Below, piece by piece: positions 8,049 to 17,733 of a DNA stretch of 64,000 nucleotides. The notes under the pieces were generated by a model. The model saw nothing but the letters and a program-made list of their open reading frames with translations. It searched no databases and was not told the origin of the DNA. Source of the stretch: Gillisella taibaishanensis (lineage in GTDB: Bacteria; Pseudomonadota; Alphaproteobacteria; Rhizobiales; Rhizobiaceae); assembly GCF_001938985.1 (NCBI RefSeq), contig NZ_MKIN01000021.1:372001-436000 (forward strand), written 5' to 3'. The position numbers and the translations under genes are program-made. The stretch's first letter is position 1; every line of letters begins with the position of its first letter.

Positions 8049-8912
8049 ATGGCGCGTAGAGCAATCTGGAAGGGGAATCTCTCCTTCAGCGGGCTGAATT
8101 GTGCCGTTGCGCTTTATTCAGCGATGAACAGTTCGGAGAAGGTCTCCTTCCACATCATCAACCGCCGGACCGGCAACCGTGTCGAGCGCCAATTCGTCGA
8201 TACCGAGACGGGAGCGCCCGTGGCGCATGATGAGCAGATCAAGGGCTACCGGCTGGATGATGGTACCTATCTCTCTGTCGGGCCGGAGGAGATTGCAAAG
8301 CTGATGCCTGAGAGCGACAAGGCTCTGCATGTGAACGGTTTCCTGGCGCTGGATGACATCGACCCGCTTTATTTTGACCGGGCCTACCACATCGCGCCGG
8401 CCGATCCCGAAGGCGTAGACGCTTTGACGCTGTTTTCCCGAGGCCTTGAAGAGCGCAATGTTGCCGCACTGGCGCAGGCGGTGCTGTTCCGTCGTAACCG
8501 GATTGTCTTGATAAGATCGCAGCGCGGAATACTGACGGCGGTCACGCTTCATTTCGACTATGAGGTGCGCTCGCAAAAGACGGCCTTCAAGTCGATCCCC
8601 GAGATGGAGTTCGATGAGGAAATGCTCGACCTGGCCGGCCACATCATTGACATGCGCGCAGGCGCATTCGACCCATCTGACTATACCGATCGCTATGACG
8701 CCGCGCTGGAAGAGCTGATCAAGGCAAAGATTGAGGGGCGGCCGATTGAAAAACGGCCGGAGCCGAAGCCTGACAACATCATCGACCTCAAGGAAGCCCT
8801 GCGACAAAGCGCCAAGCAAAGCGCTAGCGGCGGACAGAGCAAAACTCCGAAGCAGAAGCAGGGAGCCGCAAAACAAAAGGCATCAAAGTCCAGCCAGCGG
8901 AAGGCGGGCTGA
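8049..8912 (+). CDS. ku: Ku protein (non-homologous end joining)
   Basis: This 287-residue bacterial Ku opens with the family start MARRAIWKGNLSFSGLNCAVALY. The beta-barrel DNA-ring core runs to about residue 210, with FHIINRRTGNRVERQFVD and LFRRNRIVLIRSQRGILTAVTL (read as two adjacent strands). A basic Lys/Ser/Gln-rich tail (about 250-287) is the usual bacterial Ku C-terminal DNA-contact extension. Ku homodimers hold broken DNA ends and recruit LigD. It lies 2 bp after a small ORF and 3 bp before ligD, so a single operon is likely. A second ku lies convergently past ligD. Confidence 0.93.
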   Translation: MARRAIWKGNLSFSGLNCAVALYSAMNSSEKVSFHIINRRTGNRVERQFVDTETGAPVAHDEQIKGYRLDDGTYLSVGPEEIAKLMPESDKALHVNGFLALDDIDPLYFDRAYHIAPADPEGVDALTLFSRGLEERNVAALAQAVLFRRNRIVLIRSQRGILTAVTLHFDYEVRSQKTAFKSIPEMEFDEEMLDLAGHIIDMRAGAFDPSDYTDRYDAALEELIKAKIEGRPIEKRPEPKPDNIIDLKEALRQSAKQSASGGQSKTPKQKQGAAKQKASKSSQRKAG

Positions 8913-8915
8913 GCG

Positions 8916-11432
8916 ATGAGCCTTAAGCGTTATAACGAAAAGCGACATTTCGACCGTTCCCCCGAGCCTAAAGGCGAGGCAGGCGACAAGGGTGGCCATC
9001 TCTTTGTCGTACAAAAACACGATGCCCGGCGGCTGCATTACGACTTTCGCCTGGAGATGGACGGTGTGCTGAAAAGCTGGGCCGTGACCCGCGGCCCAAG
9101 CTTAGACCCTGCAGAAAAGCGTCTTGCCGTTCATGTAGAAGATCACCCGATTTCCTACGGCGATTTCGAGGGCACGATCCCGAAAGGCGAATATGGCGGC
9201 GGCACCGTCATTCTCTGGGACACGGGCAAGTGGAGCCCGATCGGCGACGTCCACAAGGCCTATAAGAAAGGTCATCTGGAATTCGAACTCGATGGCGACA
9301 AGCTGAAAGGGCGCTGGCACCTGGTGCGCATGCATGGCAAGCCGGAGGAGAAGCGCGAGAACTGGCTGCTGATCAAGGGCGAGGACGAGATTGCCCGCAG
9401 CGAGGGCGACATTCTCGAAGAACTGCCGCTTTCGGTTAAAACCGGCCGCTCCATTGCCGAGGTAAGAGATCATCCTGATGCCATCTGGCATTCCGGCAAA
9501 AAGGGCGGATCGAAGACCTCTAAGCCAGCCGCGACATCTGCAAAACGCACATCCAAAGCCGCAGACGCGAGCCTTCTGAAAGGCGCGAAAAAAGCCGCCC
9601 TTCCGGACTTCGTCGAACCAGCGCTGGCCCGCCTGAAGGCAAAGCCGCCGGCGGGAGAAAAGTGGCTGCACGAAATTAAGTTCGATGGCTACCGGCTGCA
9701 AGCCCGGATCGATAACAAAAACATCAAGCTGCTGACCCGCAGCGGTCTGGACTGGACAGAGAAGTTCGGTGCTGACATCGCCGAGGCACTTGCCGAACTT
9801 TCCCTCGAAACGGCCCTGATCGATGGCGAACTGGTTGTGGAGAAGGCGAGCGGCGCATCCGATTTCTCTGCTCTGCAGCAGGATCTGAGCGAGAAGCGCA
9901 GCGACCGGTTCGTCTTCTACGCCTTCGATTTGCTGTATCTTGATGGTCACGATTTACGCAATGTGCCGCTGATCGACCGCAAAGCCCGGCTGGAAACACT
10001 CCTGCCGCCGGATAGCAGCCGACTGCGCTACAGCGCCCATTTTAACGAAAGCGGCGGCATGGTGCTGGATCACGCCTGCCGGCTCAGCCTGGAAGGCGTG
10101 ATCTCCAAGGACCGCAATAGCCGCTATGTCTCTGGCCGGGGAAGAAGCTGGGTTAAATCGAAATGTTCGCAGCGCCAGGAATTTGTGATCGGTGGATTTA
10201 CGATCTCTTCTGTCTCGGATCAGGCGATCGGTTCGCTGGCACTCGGCGTCTACGAGGATGGCAAATTGCGCCATGTCGGTCGCGTCGGCACCGGCTTTTC
10301 GCAGCAGACGGCAGAAAGGCTCCATGAAAAGCTCGCTGAAATCTCCCAAACCGAAAGTCCGTTCGATGGCAAGCTGAGTGGTGACGCTCGCCGTGGCTTG
10401 ATCTATGTGGCGCCTGAACTGGTCGCCGAGGTGGAATTTCGTTCCTGGTCCGGCGACGGCAATCTGCGCCATGCCGCTTTTCGCGGTCTGCGTGAAGACA
10501 AACCCGCTGGCGACGTCATCGCGGAAACCGACCATAAAGCCAGTAAGACATCTGACGGTAAAGCCGCAGCCCTTCCCCGGACCAGCGTCACCTTCACCCA
10601 TCCCGATCGATTGTACTGGCCCAAGGACGGCGTCACCAAGACCGGCCTTGCCGATTACTACGCCCAGGTCTGGCATCTAATGGCGCCTTATGTCGTCGAC
10701 CGCCCGCTGGCACTGGTTCGCTGCCCTGACGGCATCGAAGGCCAGCGCTTTTTCCAGAAACATGCCTGGCGCGGTATCAACAAGCATATCGACCAGATCC
10801 GTGACCCCAAGGACAAGCAAGGCGCCCCGCTGCTGCGCATCATGGATTTCGACGGGTTGATGGCGCTGGTGCAGTCGGCGGCGCTGGAAATCCACCCTTG
10901 GGGCGCAACGACAAAGGCGCTCGAAACGCCCGATATGATTACCATGGACCTAGATCCGGCTGAGAATGTTGCCTGGTCACAGGTGATCGAAGCGGCGTTC
11001 GATCTGAAGGCGAAGATCGAAGCTGACGGGCTTGCCGCATTCGTGAAGACCTCCGGTGGCAAAGGCCTGCATGTGGTCATTCCGCTCAAGCCTAGAGCGC
11101 GCTGGCCCGCCGTCAAAGCCTATGCAAAGCGCTTGGCGGAGGACCTGTCACGCGAAAATCCGCAACGCTATCTGTCTGTGGCAACCAAGGCGAAACGCGA
11201 CGGGCGGATCTTCATCGACTATCTGCGCAACGGGCGCGGCAATACGGCCGTCGTTGCCTATGGCGCCCGCGCCCGCGAGGGAGCCGCCGTCTCGATGCCT
11301 CTCGATTGGTCGGAATTGACGGATGCGATCGGTCCTGCCTACTTCACGCTCGAGAATATACAGGCGCGACTGGCTGCCATGAAGGCCGATCCATGGGAGG
11401 ATTTTTTCGCAGCCGCCAAGCCGCTTCCCTGA
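8916..11432 (+). CDS. ligD: LigD, multifunctional ATP-dependent DNA ligase for NHEJ
   Basis: This 838-residue protein carries all three LigD modules. The 3'-phosphoesterase module is at about residues 20-170 (HDARRLHYDFRLEMDG, HVEDHP, KGEYGGG). The ATP-dependent ligase module is at about 230-530, with the adenylated Lys255 in EIKFDGYR, LIDGELV, and motif V VKSKC. The primase-like polymerase module is at about 550-835, with catalytic Asp678/Asp680 in MDLDP, KTSGGKGLH and FIDYLRNGRG. The PE-LIG-POL order is the common proteobacterial one. It processes, fills and seals double-strand breaks with Ku. It starts 3 bp after ku and converges on ku2 with a 28-bp gap. Confidence 0.95.
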   Translation: MSLKRYNEKRHFDRSPEPKGEAGDKGGHLFVVQKHDARRLHYDFRLEMDGVLKSWAVTRGPSLDPAEKRLAVHVEDHPISYGDFEGTIPKGEYGGGTVILWDTGKWSPIGDVHKAYKKGHLEFELDGDKLKGRWHLVRMHGKPEEKRENWLLIKGEDEIARSEGDILEELPLSVKTGRSIAEVRDHPDAIWHSGKKGGSKTSKPAATSAKRTSKAADASLLKGAKKAALPDFVEPALARLKAKPPAGEKWLHEIKFDGYRLQARIDNKNIKLLTRSGLDWTEKFGADIAEALAELSLETALIDGELVVEKASGASDFSALQQDLSEKRSDRFVFYAFDLLYLDGHDLRNVPLIDRKARLETLLPPDSSRLRYSAHFNESGGMVLDHACRLSLEGVISKDRNSRYVSGRGRSWVKSKCSQRQEFVIGGFTISSVSDQAIGSLALGVYEDGKLRHVGRVGTGFSQQTAERLHEKLAEISQTESPFDGKLSGDARRGLIYVAPELVAEVEFRSWSGDGNLRHAAFRGLREDKPAGDVIAETDHKASKTSDGKAAALPRTSVTFTHPDRLYWPKDGVTKTGLADYYAQVWHLMAPYVVDRPLALVRCPDGIEGQRFFQKHAWRGINKHIDQIRDPKDKQGAPLLRIMDFDGLMALVQSAALEIHPWGATTKALETPDMITMDLDPAENVAWSQVIEAAFDLKAKIEADGLAAFVKTSGGKGLHVVIPLKPRARWPAVKAYAKRLAEDLSRENPQRYLSVATKAKRDGRIFIDYLRNGRGNTAVVAYGARAREGAAVSMPLDWSELTDAIGPAYFTLENIQARLAAMKADPWEDFFAAAKPLP

Positions 11433-11460
11433 CCTTGGATGATCGGCACCGATTACATTG

Positions 11461-12252
11461 TCAGCGGCGACGCTCGGCAGCCAAGCTCTCCTTCAGAGCG
11501 TCCATGATATTGATGACCTTGCCGCCGCCGTCAGGCTTACGCTCGGCTTTAGCGGATGGTTTCGGCGCAGTCTTCGCCTTGGTTTTCAACAATGCTTTGA
11601 TGCGCTTTTGCACCGGATCCTGTACGAGGGCCGGCCGCCAATCGATCTTCTGCTTGGCAATGGTCGCTTCAACCGTCGAAAGGGCCTTCTTGTCGATCTT
11701 CGCCTTGGTATCCAGCACGTCGACGGGCTCGCGCACCTCCTCGCCATAGCGCAGCGTCCAGAGGATAATGCCCTTTTCGACCGGTTCCAGCAGCACCGCG
11801 TGTTCGCGGCGGTAGAGAACCAGACGGGAAATTCCGACGACATCCCTCACCTTCATGGCCTCGCGGATCACGCAATAGGCCTCGGCGCCGATCTTGTCTG
11901 CCGGCAGCAGGAAATGCGGGCTATCATACCAGATCCAGTCGATCGACTGACGCGGCACGAAGCGTTCGATATTGATCGCGCGGGTGCTTTCGAGCCCGAC
12001 CGAGCGGATCTCATCGTCCTCCAGAAGCACGAAATCGTCTTCACCCCGCGGAAAGCCATGTACCTGATTGCGATCTGCGACAGGCTTGTGAGTAACACTG
12101 TCGATATAGCGGCTTTCAACACGATTGCCGGTCTTGGCGTTCAGGATATTGAACCTCACCCTGTTGCTGGGCGAGCGCGCCGGCGCCAAGGTTACTGCTG
12201 CTGTCACCAGCGACAGCTTCAGATGTCCTCTCCAGGATGTCTGTCCGGCCAT
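11461..12252 (-). CDS. ku: Second Ku protein
   Basis: The ATG at 12252, with GGGAG seven bases upstream, gives a 263-residue Ku paralogue. It starts MAGQTSWRGHLKLSLVTAAV, with the core strand FNILNAKTGNRVESRYID and a Lys/Ala-rich tail ending in INIMDALKESL. That tail resembles the NIIDLKEAL segment of the first Ku. The upstream 34 codons of the open frame are not needed. Many rhizobia carry several ku genes, and different pairs can form heterodimers or act under different conditions. It faces ligD tail to tail and is divergent from cyoA, so it has its own promoter. That promoter was not identified. Confidence 0.9.
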   Translation of the reverse strand: MAGQTSWRGHLKLSLVTAAVTLAPARSPSNRVRFNILNAKTGNRVESRYIDSVTHKPVADRNQVHGFPRGEDDFVLLEDDEIRSVGLESTRAINIERFVPRQSIDWIWYDSPHFLLPADKIGAEAYCVIREAMKVRDVVGISRLVLYRREHAVLLEPVEKGIILWTLRYGEEVREPVDVLDTKAKIDKKALSTVEATIAKQKIDWRPALVQDPVQKRIKALLKTKAKTAPKPSAKAERKPDGGGKVINIMDALKESLAAERRR

Positions 12253-12354
12253 GATGCTGCTCCCTGATACCCGCGCCCGTTCTAACCAAAACGCAAACCC
12301 GTAGAGATCGTGTTGGTTCCGCTCTGAGGTTCGTCTCGCATCGCATCGCGGCAA

Positions 12355-12379
12355 GGAACAATCCCGCGCGTATTCCGTT
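12355..12379 (+). promoter_or_regulatory. EcfG-type general stress promoter facing cyoA
   Basis: GGAAC at 12355-12359, a 16-bp spacer, and CGTT at 12376-12379 match the alphaproteobacterial EcfG consensus exactly. The motif lies in the ku2-cyoA gap and reads towards cyoA, whose ATG is about 119 bp downstream. That implies a leader of roughly 110 nt. Confidence 0.6.
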
Positions 12380-12497
12380 CGATCGACGAATGACTATGGG
12401 CGCGGTCGGCACCAGCCCGAGGCACCCGTAAAATCCGCGTCAGACCCGCAAACTGCGTCTTGGAAAGAACTTGCTACTCAATCCTCGAGGTTACCAA

Positions 12498-13454
12498 ATG
12501 AAAACCAGGATTGCTGCGCTGACATCATTGGCTCTCCTGGCGGGGATAGGTTTGGCAGGCTGCGCAGGACCCAGCGTGCTGAACCCTCAGGGGCCGATTG
12601 CAGCAGCCAACCGGACCATTCTTTTAAATTCTCTGGCCATCATGCTTGTCATTGTCATCCCGACGATCATTGGCATTCTGATCTTTGCCTGGTGGTACCG
12701 TGCCTCAAACACAAAGGCGCGCCATCAGCCGAATTTCGTCTATTCCGGGCGGATCGAGCTGATCGTCTGGTCCATTCCCCTTCTGGTTATCTTGTTTCTC
12801 GGCGGCGTCATCTGGGTTGGTAGCCATGAACTCGATCCCTTCCGTCAGCTCCCCGGAGACGAGAAGCCAATCGAGGTTCAAGTGGTGTCGCTCGATTGGA
12901 AATGGCTGTTCATCTACCCCGACCAGGGTGTGGCAAGTGTCAACGAACTGGTCATTCCAGCAGGCAAGCCGGTCCACTTCTCACTATCGTCGGCAACCGT
13001 AATGAACAGTTTCTTCGTGCCGCAACTGGGCAGCATGATCGCGGTCATGAACGGCATGGTGACCCAACTCAATCTCAAGGCCGACCAGCCCGGCACTTAC
13101 TATGGCCAATCCACCCAGTTCAGCGGCGATGGCTTTTCAGACATGCATTTCAACGTCCGAGCCGTGCTGGATGGTGATTTCGAGGCGTGGATCAACAAGG
13201 TAAAAGGCGCTGGCGAGCCGTTGAACAAGTCAAGCTATTCCGCCCTCGCCCAACCGAGTCAAGCCGTATCGCCCAAGGCTTTTGGCACTGTCGACCAAGG
13301 GCTGTTCCAAGACATCGTCAAGCAGCCGTCACCGCCCGTATCCACCTCGGCGAAAAATACGCCATCCGCCGCAATGCGTGACGTCTCTGGACATCAGGGC
13401 ACCGGACACCCGAGCGGCGATCATGGCGCCAGCACCGGCACAGGAGGACTTTAG
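12498..13454 (+). CDS. cyoA: Cytochrome bo-type quinol oxidase subunit II
   Basis: The ATG at 12498, with GAGG seven bases upstream, gives 318 residues. A lipoprotein signal ends in LAGC at about residue 23. Two membrane helices follow (about 39-61 and 80-100), then the periplasmic cupredoxin domain (about 110-230). The CuA ligands of cytochrome c oxidases are missing: the region reads SATVMNSFFVPQLGS and GFSDMHFNV, the quinol oxidase form. The C-terminus is a low-complexity His/Gly/Ser tail. It is the first gene of cyoABCD, 3 bp before cyoB, and an exact EcfG-type promoter lies upstream. Confidence 0.93.
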   Translation: MKTRIAALTSLALLAGIGLAGCAGPSVLNPQGPIAAANRTILLNSLAIMLVIVIPTIIGILIFAWWYRASNTKARHQPNFVYSGRIELIVWSIPLLVILFLGGVIWVGSHELDPFRQLPGDEKPIEVQVVSLDWKWLFIYPDQGVASVNELVIPAGKPVHFSLSSATVMNSFFVPQLGSMIAVMNGMVTQLNLKADQPGTYYGQSTQFSGDGFSDMHFNVRAVLDGDFEAWINKVKGAGEPLNKSSYSALAQPSQAVSPKAFGTVDQGLFQDIVKQPSPPVSTSAKNTPSAAMRDVSGHQGTGHPSGDHGASTGTGGL

Positions 13455-13457
13455 ACC

Positions 13458-15461
13458 ATGCTGGGCAAACTCAGTTGGAGTGCAATTCCTGTCGATCAGC
13501 CGATCCCGCTTGTGGCTGCAGCGATCATTATCGTGCTCTTGGCCGGCACGATCGCGTGGGTGATACTCAAAGGGCATCTTCCCTATCTCTGGCGCGAGTG
13601 GATCACCAGCGTCGATCATAAGCGTATCGGCGTGATGTACTGCCTGCTGGCACTGTTGATGCTGCTGCGCGGCTTCGTCGACGCGGTCATGATGCGATCC
13701 CAGCAGGCGGTTGCCTTTCATTCGCCGGGATATTTGCCAGCCGAGCATTTCAACCAGATCTTTTCCGCCCATGGCACGATCATGATCTTTTTCGGCGCCA
13801 TGCCCTTCATGATCGGGCTGATGAATTTCGTGGTGCCGCTGCAGCTTGGCGTGCGCGACGTCGCCTTTCCTACGCTCAACTCCGTCAGTTTCTGGCTGAC
13901 GGCCTCAGGCGCGCTGCTGGTCAATGTCAGTCTCGTCATCGGCGAATTTGCGAAAACCGGCTGGCTGCCCTATCCGCCCCTGTCTGAATCGCAGTTTTCG
14001 CCCGGTGTCGGCGTCGATTATTACCTTTGGGCCATCCAGATCTCCGGCGTCGGTACGCTGATGAGCGGTATCAATCTGGTCACGACCGTTCTTAAGATGC
14101 GCGCTCCCGGCATGACCTATCTGCGGATGCCGATGTTCTGCTGGACCACGCTTGCGGCCAATCTGCTCATCATTGCTGCCTTCCCCATCCTGACAGCCAC
14201 ACTCGCGATGCTATCGCTCGACCGTTATCTCGGCTTTCATTTCTTCACCAATGACGGCGGCGGCAACATGATGATGTTCATCAATCTCATCTGGGCCTGG
14301 GGTCATCCGGAAGTCTACATCCTGGTTCTTCCGGCCTTCGGGGTTTTCTCTGAGGTGATCTCGACCTTTTCCAGCGAGCCGCTGTTCGGTTACCGCTCGA
14401 TGGTGCTGGCAACGCTGTTCATCTGCATCGTTTCCTTCACCGTCTGGCTGCACCACTTCTTCACCATGGGTGCGGGGGCGGATGTCAACGCTATGTTCGG
14501 CATCGCTACCAGCATTATCGCCGTCGGCACGGGGGTGAAGATATACAACTGGATGTTCACCATCTATGGCGGGCGCGTGCGCTTCACCACGCCGATGCTG
14601 TGGTCGATCGGCTTTCTCGTCACCTTCGTGATCGGTGGCATGACGGGTGTGCTGCTTGCCGTGCCACCCGCCGATTTCGTGCTGCACAACAGCGTTTTCC
14701 TCGTGGCGCACTTCCACAACGTTATCATCGGCGGCGTGCTGTTCGGCGCCTTTGCCGGCATGACCTACTGGTTTCCGAAGGCCTTCGGCTTCACGCTGCA
14801 TGAGGGCTGGGGCAAGACCGCCTTTTGGCTGGCGCTTGCGGGCTTTTATCTCACCTTCGTGCCGCTCTACGTCACGGGCCTGCAGGGCATGACCCGGCGC
14901 CTTCAGCATATCGAGGTGGCCGAATGGCATCCATGGATGCTCGTTGCCCTATTCGGCACCTTCGTGCTGTTCCTCAGCGCCGTCGCGCAGGTCACGCAGC
15001 TCGTCGTCAGTATCCGCCAGCGCGACAAATTGCGCGACTTGACCGGTGACCCCTGGGACGGCCGCTCGCTTGAATGGGCCACGCCCTCGCCGCCGCCGGC
15101 TTTCAACTTCGCCGTTCTGCCCGACGTGCGGGAGGAAGAGCCGTATTGGACGATCAAGCAAAAGGCGATCGAGGCGCAGGAACTAGGACCCGAGCCAGCT
15201 TATGAGGCCATTGAAATGCCGCGCAACAGCCCAACTGGTGTCGTCTGTGCCTTCTTCGCAACGATGATGGGTTTCGCGCTGATCTGGAATATCTGGTGGC
15301 TGGTCATCATCGGCCTCCTCGGCGCCTATGCCACCTTCGTGGTCTTCGCCTGGCGTGACCGGGTCGAATACGAAGTGCCGGTGGAGGACGTCGCCAAGAT
15401 CGATCGTCTCAGGCGCAAGGCCCGCACTGCCTGGCTGGCGGAACACGGGAGGCCAGCATGA
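13458..15461 (+). CDS. cyoB: Cytochrome bo-type quinol oxidase subunit I
   Basis: This 667-residue haem-copper oxidase core subunit has about 15 hydrophobic segments. Haem/copper ligand motifs are visible: [13 protein letters not shown] (low-spin haem His), [17 protein letters not shown] (CuB His with the cross-linked Tyr), HHFFTMG (two CuB His), and [11 protein letters not shown] (haem His pair). It reduces oxygen to water while pumping protons across the inner membrane. The length matches E. coli CyoB. The stop overlaps cyoC by ATGA. Confidence 0.96.
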   Translation: MLGKLSWSAIPVDQPIPLVAAAIIIVLLAGTIAWVILKGHLPYLWREWITSVDHKRIGVMYCLLALLMLLRGFVDAVMMRSQQAVAFHSPGYLPAEHFNQIFSAHGTIMIFFGAMPFMIGLMNFVVPLQLGVRDVAFPTLNSVSFWLTASGALLVNVSLVIGEFAKTGWLPYPPLSESQFSPGVGVDYYLWAIQISGVGTLMSGINLVTTVLKMRAPGMTYLRMPMFCWTTLAANLLIIAAFPILTATLAMLSLDRYLGFHFFTNDGGGNMMMFINLIWAWGHPEVYILVLPAFGVFSEVISTFSSEPLFGYRSMVLATLFICIVSFTVWLHHFFTMGAGADVNAMFGIATSIIAVGTGVKIYNWMFTIYGGRVRFTTPMLWSIGFLVTFVIGGMTGVLLAVPPADFVLHNSVFLVAHFHNVIIGGVLFGAFAGMTYWFPKAFGFTLHEGWGKTAFWLALAGFYLTFVPLYVTGLQGMTRRLQHIEVAEWHPWMLVALFGTFVLFLSAVAQVTQLVVSIRQRDKLRDLTGDPWDGRSLEWATPSPPPAFNFAVLPDVREEEPYWTIKQKAIEAQELGPEPAYEAIEMPRNSPTGVVCAFFATMMGFALIWNIWWLVIIGLLGAYATFVVFAWRDRVEYEVPVEDVAKIDRLRRKARTAWLAEHGRPA

Positions 15462-16117
15462 GCGATGTGACCCAAGGCATGACCGATCCTTATCGGCTCG
15501 GCGTCCGCCACGGCGGAGACGGGCATTCCCACGCCACCGGCCACGGCGGCACTGCCTCCAAGCGTATCATCGTCGGCTACGGCTTCTGGATATTCCTGCT
15601 CAGCGACATCGTGATGTTTTCGGCCTTCTTCGCCGCCTATGCAGTGCTGAAAGATGCCGTGAACGATGGCCCGTCGGGCAGCACGCTGTTCGAGACCTGG
15701 CGGGTGGTGGCGGAAACCGTCTGCCTGCTGCTGTCCAGCTTCACCTGCGGCCTCGGCAACATTGCCAGCGAGCGACGCAGCATGGCCTGGACGCAGATCT
15801 GGCTTCTGTTGACGGGCCTGCTTGGCGCAGCATTCCTGTTTCTGGAGGTTCAGGAGTTTGCCGATCTCGTTGCAAAGAGTGCCGGCCCGCAACGCAGTGC
15901 CTTTCTCTCCTCTTTCTTTGCTCTCGTCGGCTGCCATGGCCTGCATATCTGTGCAGGTCTGCTCTGGCTCGGCACGATGATGGCGCAGATCTGGGTGAAG
16001 GGCTTCCGCCCGGATATCATGCGCAGACTGATGTGCTTCAACCTGTTTTGGCACGCGCTCGACATTATCTGGGTGGCCATCATCACCATTGTCTATCTCA
16101 TGGGAGCTCCGGCATGA
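15458..16117 (+). CDS. cyoC: Cytochrome bo-type quinol oxidase subunit III
   Basis: This 219-residue membrane protein has five hydrophobic segments and the subunit III patterns [20 protein letters not shown] and [17 protein letters not shown]. The N-terminus has a His/Gly-rich cytosolic stretch. It stabilises the oxidase complex. It is coupled by ATGA overlaps on both sides to cyoB and cyoD. Confidence 0.94.
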   Translation: MSDVTQGMTDPYRLGVRHGGDGHSHATGHGGTASKRIIVGYGFWIFLLSDIVMFSAFFAAYAVLKDAVNDGPSGSTLFETWRVVAETVCLLLSSFTCGLGNIASERRSMAWTQIWLLLTGLLGAAFLFLEVQEFADLVAKSAGPQRSAFLSSFFALVGCHGLHICAGLLWLGTMMAQIWVKGFRPDIMRRLMCFNLFWHALDIIWVAIITIVYLMGAPA

Positions 16118-16521
16118 CCGATATCGACCAAGGACACGACAAGCCGATTGCCGCCGATCTCGCCCCCGGCGACGAAACGGAACTGGACAGCGGTATAACG
16201 CATGGTTTGATCAGTTATGTTCTCGGCCTCGCGCTCGCCGCAGCGCTGACTGCATGCTCTTTCCTTGTGGCCTCAGGCGGGGCCTTGATCTGGCAGCCGG
16301 CCATTCCAGCCGCCTTGGTTGCACTTGCCATCGCCCAGATCGGCATTCATCTGGTTTTCTTCCTGCATATCACCACCGGGCCTGATAACACCAACAACGT
16401 GCTGGCTCTCGCCTTCGGAGTTCTGGTCGTCGTACTCGTGGTCGGCGGCTCGCTTTGGATCATGGCCAATCTCAATCACAACATGATGCCCGCGGCAGAC
16501 ATCATGCAGATGCAAAGATAG
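16114..16521 (+). CDS. cyoD: Cytochrome bo-type quinol oxidase subunit IV
   Basis: The ATG at 16114 overlaps the cyoC stop. The 135-residue product has three membrane helices and the typical CyoD pattern ITHGLISYVLGLALAAALT followed by IGIHLVFFLHI. It is a small assembly or stability subunit of the bo-type oxidase and the last gene of the operon. An imperfect hairpin at 16528-16554 follows immediately. Confidence 0.92.
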   Translation: MTDIDQGHDKPIAADLAPGDETELDSGITHGLISYVLGLALAAALTACSFLVASGGALIWQPAIPAALVALAIAQIGIHLVFFLHITTGPDNTNNVLALAFGVLVVVLVVGGSLWIMANLNHNMMPAADIMQMQR

Positions 16522-16527
16522 ATGTGT

Positions 16528-16554
16528 CTGCCACTGGATTTTCCAGATAGGCAG
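16528..16554 (+). terminator. Possible terminator hairpin after cyoD
   Basis: CTGCC pairs with GGCAG and an inner CTGGA pairs with TCCAG around a TTT loop. A TTTATAAT stretch follows, which could be either a weak T-run or the -10 box of the next gene. Confidence 0.35.
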
Positions 16555-16686
16555 GCTTTATAATGTGAGGCGTTGAAAAACGGCGTAGAGAGCGAAGGTC
16601 GTAAGACCGACACTCTTGAGTAGACCGGGCGGAACCGATATGGCCTCCTGGACAGTCCCGCGACCACGAGAGACGTCCGTCGATAC

Positions 16687-17733
16687 ATGAATTTTTGCGT
16701 ATACCTAGATTCCGGAACGGAGATACACGGTTATATCGTTCCCGATGGCTTTTCCACCAAGCCTTGCATTCGCGTCCGCCTGAACGACGAAGACCGGGAA
16801 GCTGAGCTCTTTACCTGGGTGTATATCGAGGGCGCAAAGGCTATGGGTGCGCACGAAACCGGCAATGTCGGCTTCGTTCTCACCGATGACATCATTCCGG
16901 GCATCAGCACCGCTGCCAAGGTCGAGATATATGATCCCGAGACGCGGCTGATCATCTATCGCCGCATCCAGCCGGAGCACATCCACAAGAAAGTGCTGCG
17001 GCTCGAAACCGCCTATATTCCGCACCGCGAACTCGATCTCGGCCTAAGACCCTATTTCCAATTCTTCGAATGCGGCGTGGAGCGATTTGGTTTCGAAACC
17101 ATCCGGCAGATGCTTGAGATCATCCATCATCCCTCTGTCTATGTCTCCGGCCGTATCCTCCAAAGAGCCTTTCTGAGCTATATCAGCTACAACACCGATA
17201 CGACGATGGTTGCACTGCGGGACCCGTTCTATGAGCTGGCTTCGCGCATCATCGTCTTCAGCCGCGCCAACCGGCAAGAATTTTCCTTTGTCTCGCCACG
17301 CGACAAGATGCTGTTCAAGCCAGTCATGAACCTGTTCGATGGCCTCGCATTTCATGACGAAGAAGCGGTGACCAAGGCGATCCGCTATGCTCCAAAGGAG
17401 GCGCTGAACCTGCTTGCCTCGCCCTTTACACAGCAGCTTGTCGCCAGCAACCCTACAGACATGCCAACGCTCGACGACGTCACCAAAGCGCTGGATTCGC
17501 TTTCGCAGTTTACTGTTTTCGATCCCGGCCGCGACGATACGAGTTATCCAAAGATAATTGCCGCCACCCTTGGCGTTCCAGAAAATCTGGTGCAGATGAA
17601 GCCGCCCGTCGAGGCAATCCAGCGGCTTGCCGACGTGCTGAGACAAATCAGCCGTGTGGAGCACCTGCTAGAAGTCGACCTACTGCTCTATCATTTCATC
17701 GAAAGGGCCTGCGAAGATGCAACAGCCGCTTGA
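16687..17733 (+). CDS. Conserved-looking protein of unknown function, overlapping dusA
   Basis: The product has 348 residues and no signal peptide or membrane span. The first about 100 residues look beta-rich (IHGYIVPDGFSTKPCIRVRL; ELFTWVYIEGAKAMG). The rest is helical and includes a HHPSVYVSGRILQRAFLSY block. The gene overlaps dusA by 17 bp, so they are probably cotranscribed. The ATG has only a weak ribosome site. A TATAAT at 16559-16564 may be its -10 box, but I see no matching -35. I recognise no family. Codon use looks like its neighbours, so it is not an obvious recent import. Confidence 0.72.
   Translation: MNFCVYLDSGTEIHGYIVPDGFSTKPCIRVRLNDEDREAELFTWVYIEGAKAMGAHETGNVGFVLTDDIIPGISTAAKVEIYDPETRLIIYRRIQPEHIHKKVLRLETAYIPHRELDLGLRPYFQFFECGVERFGFETIRQMLEIIHHPSVYVSGRILQRAFLSYISYNTDTTMVALRDPFYELASRIIVFSRANRQEFSFVSPRDKMLFKPVMNLFDGLAFHDEEAVTKAIRYAPKEALNLLASPFTQQLVASNPTDMPTLDDVTKALDSLSQFTVFDPGRDDTSYPKIIAATLGVPENLVQMKPPVEAIQRLADVLRQISRVEHLLEVDLLLYHFIERACEDATAA

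Noticed and set aside
9102-9950. Minus-strand open frames inside ligD
   Set aside because: The plus strand encodes all LigD motifs; the reverse frames lack ribosome sites and domains.
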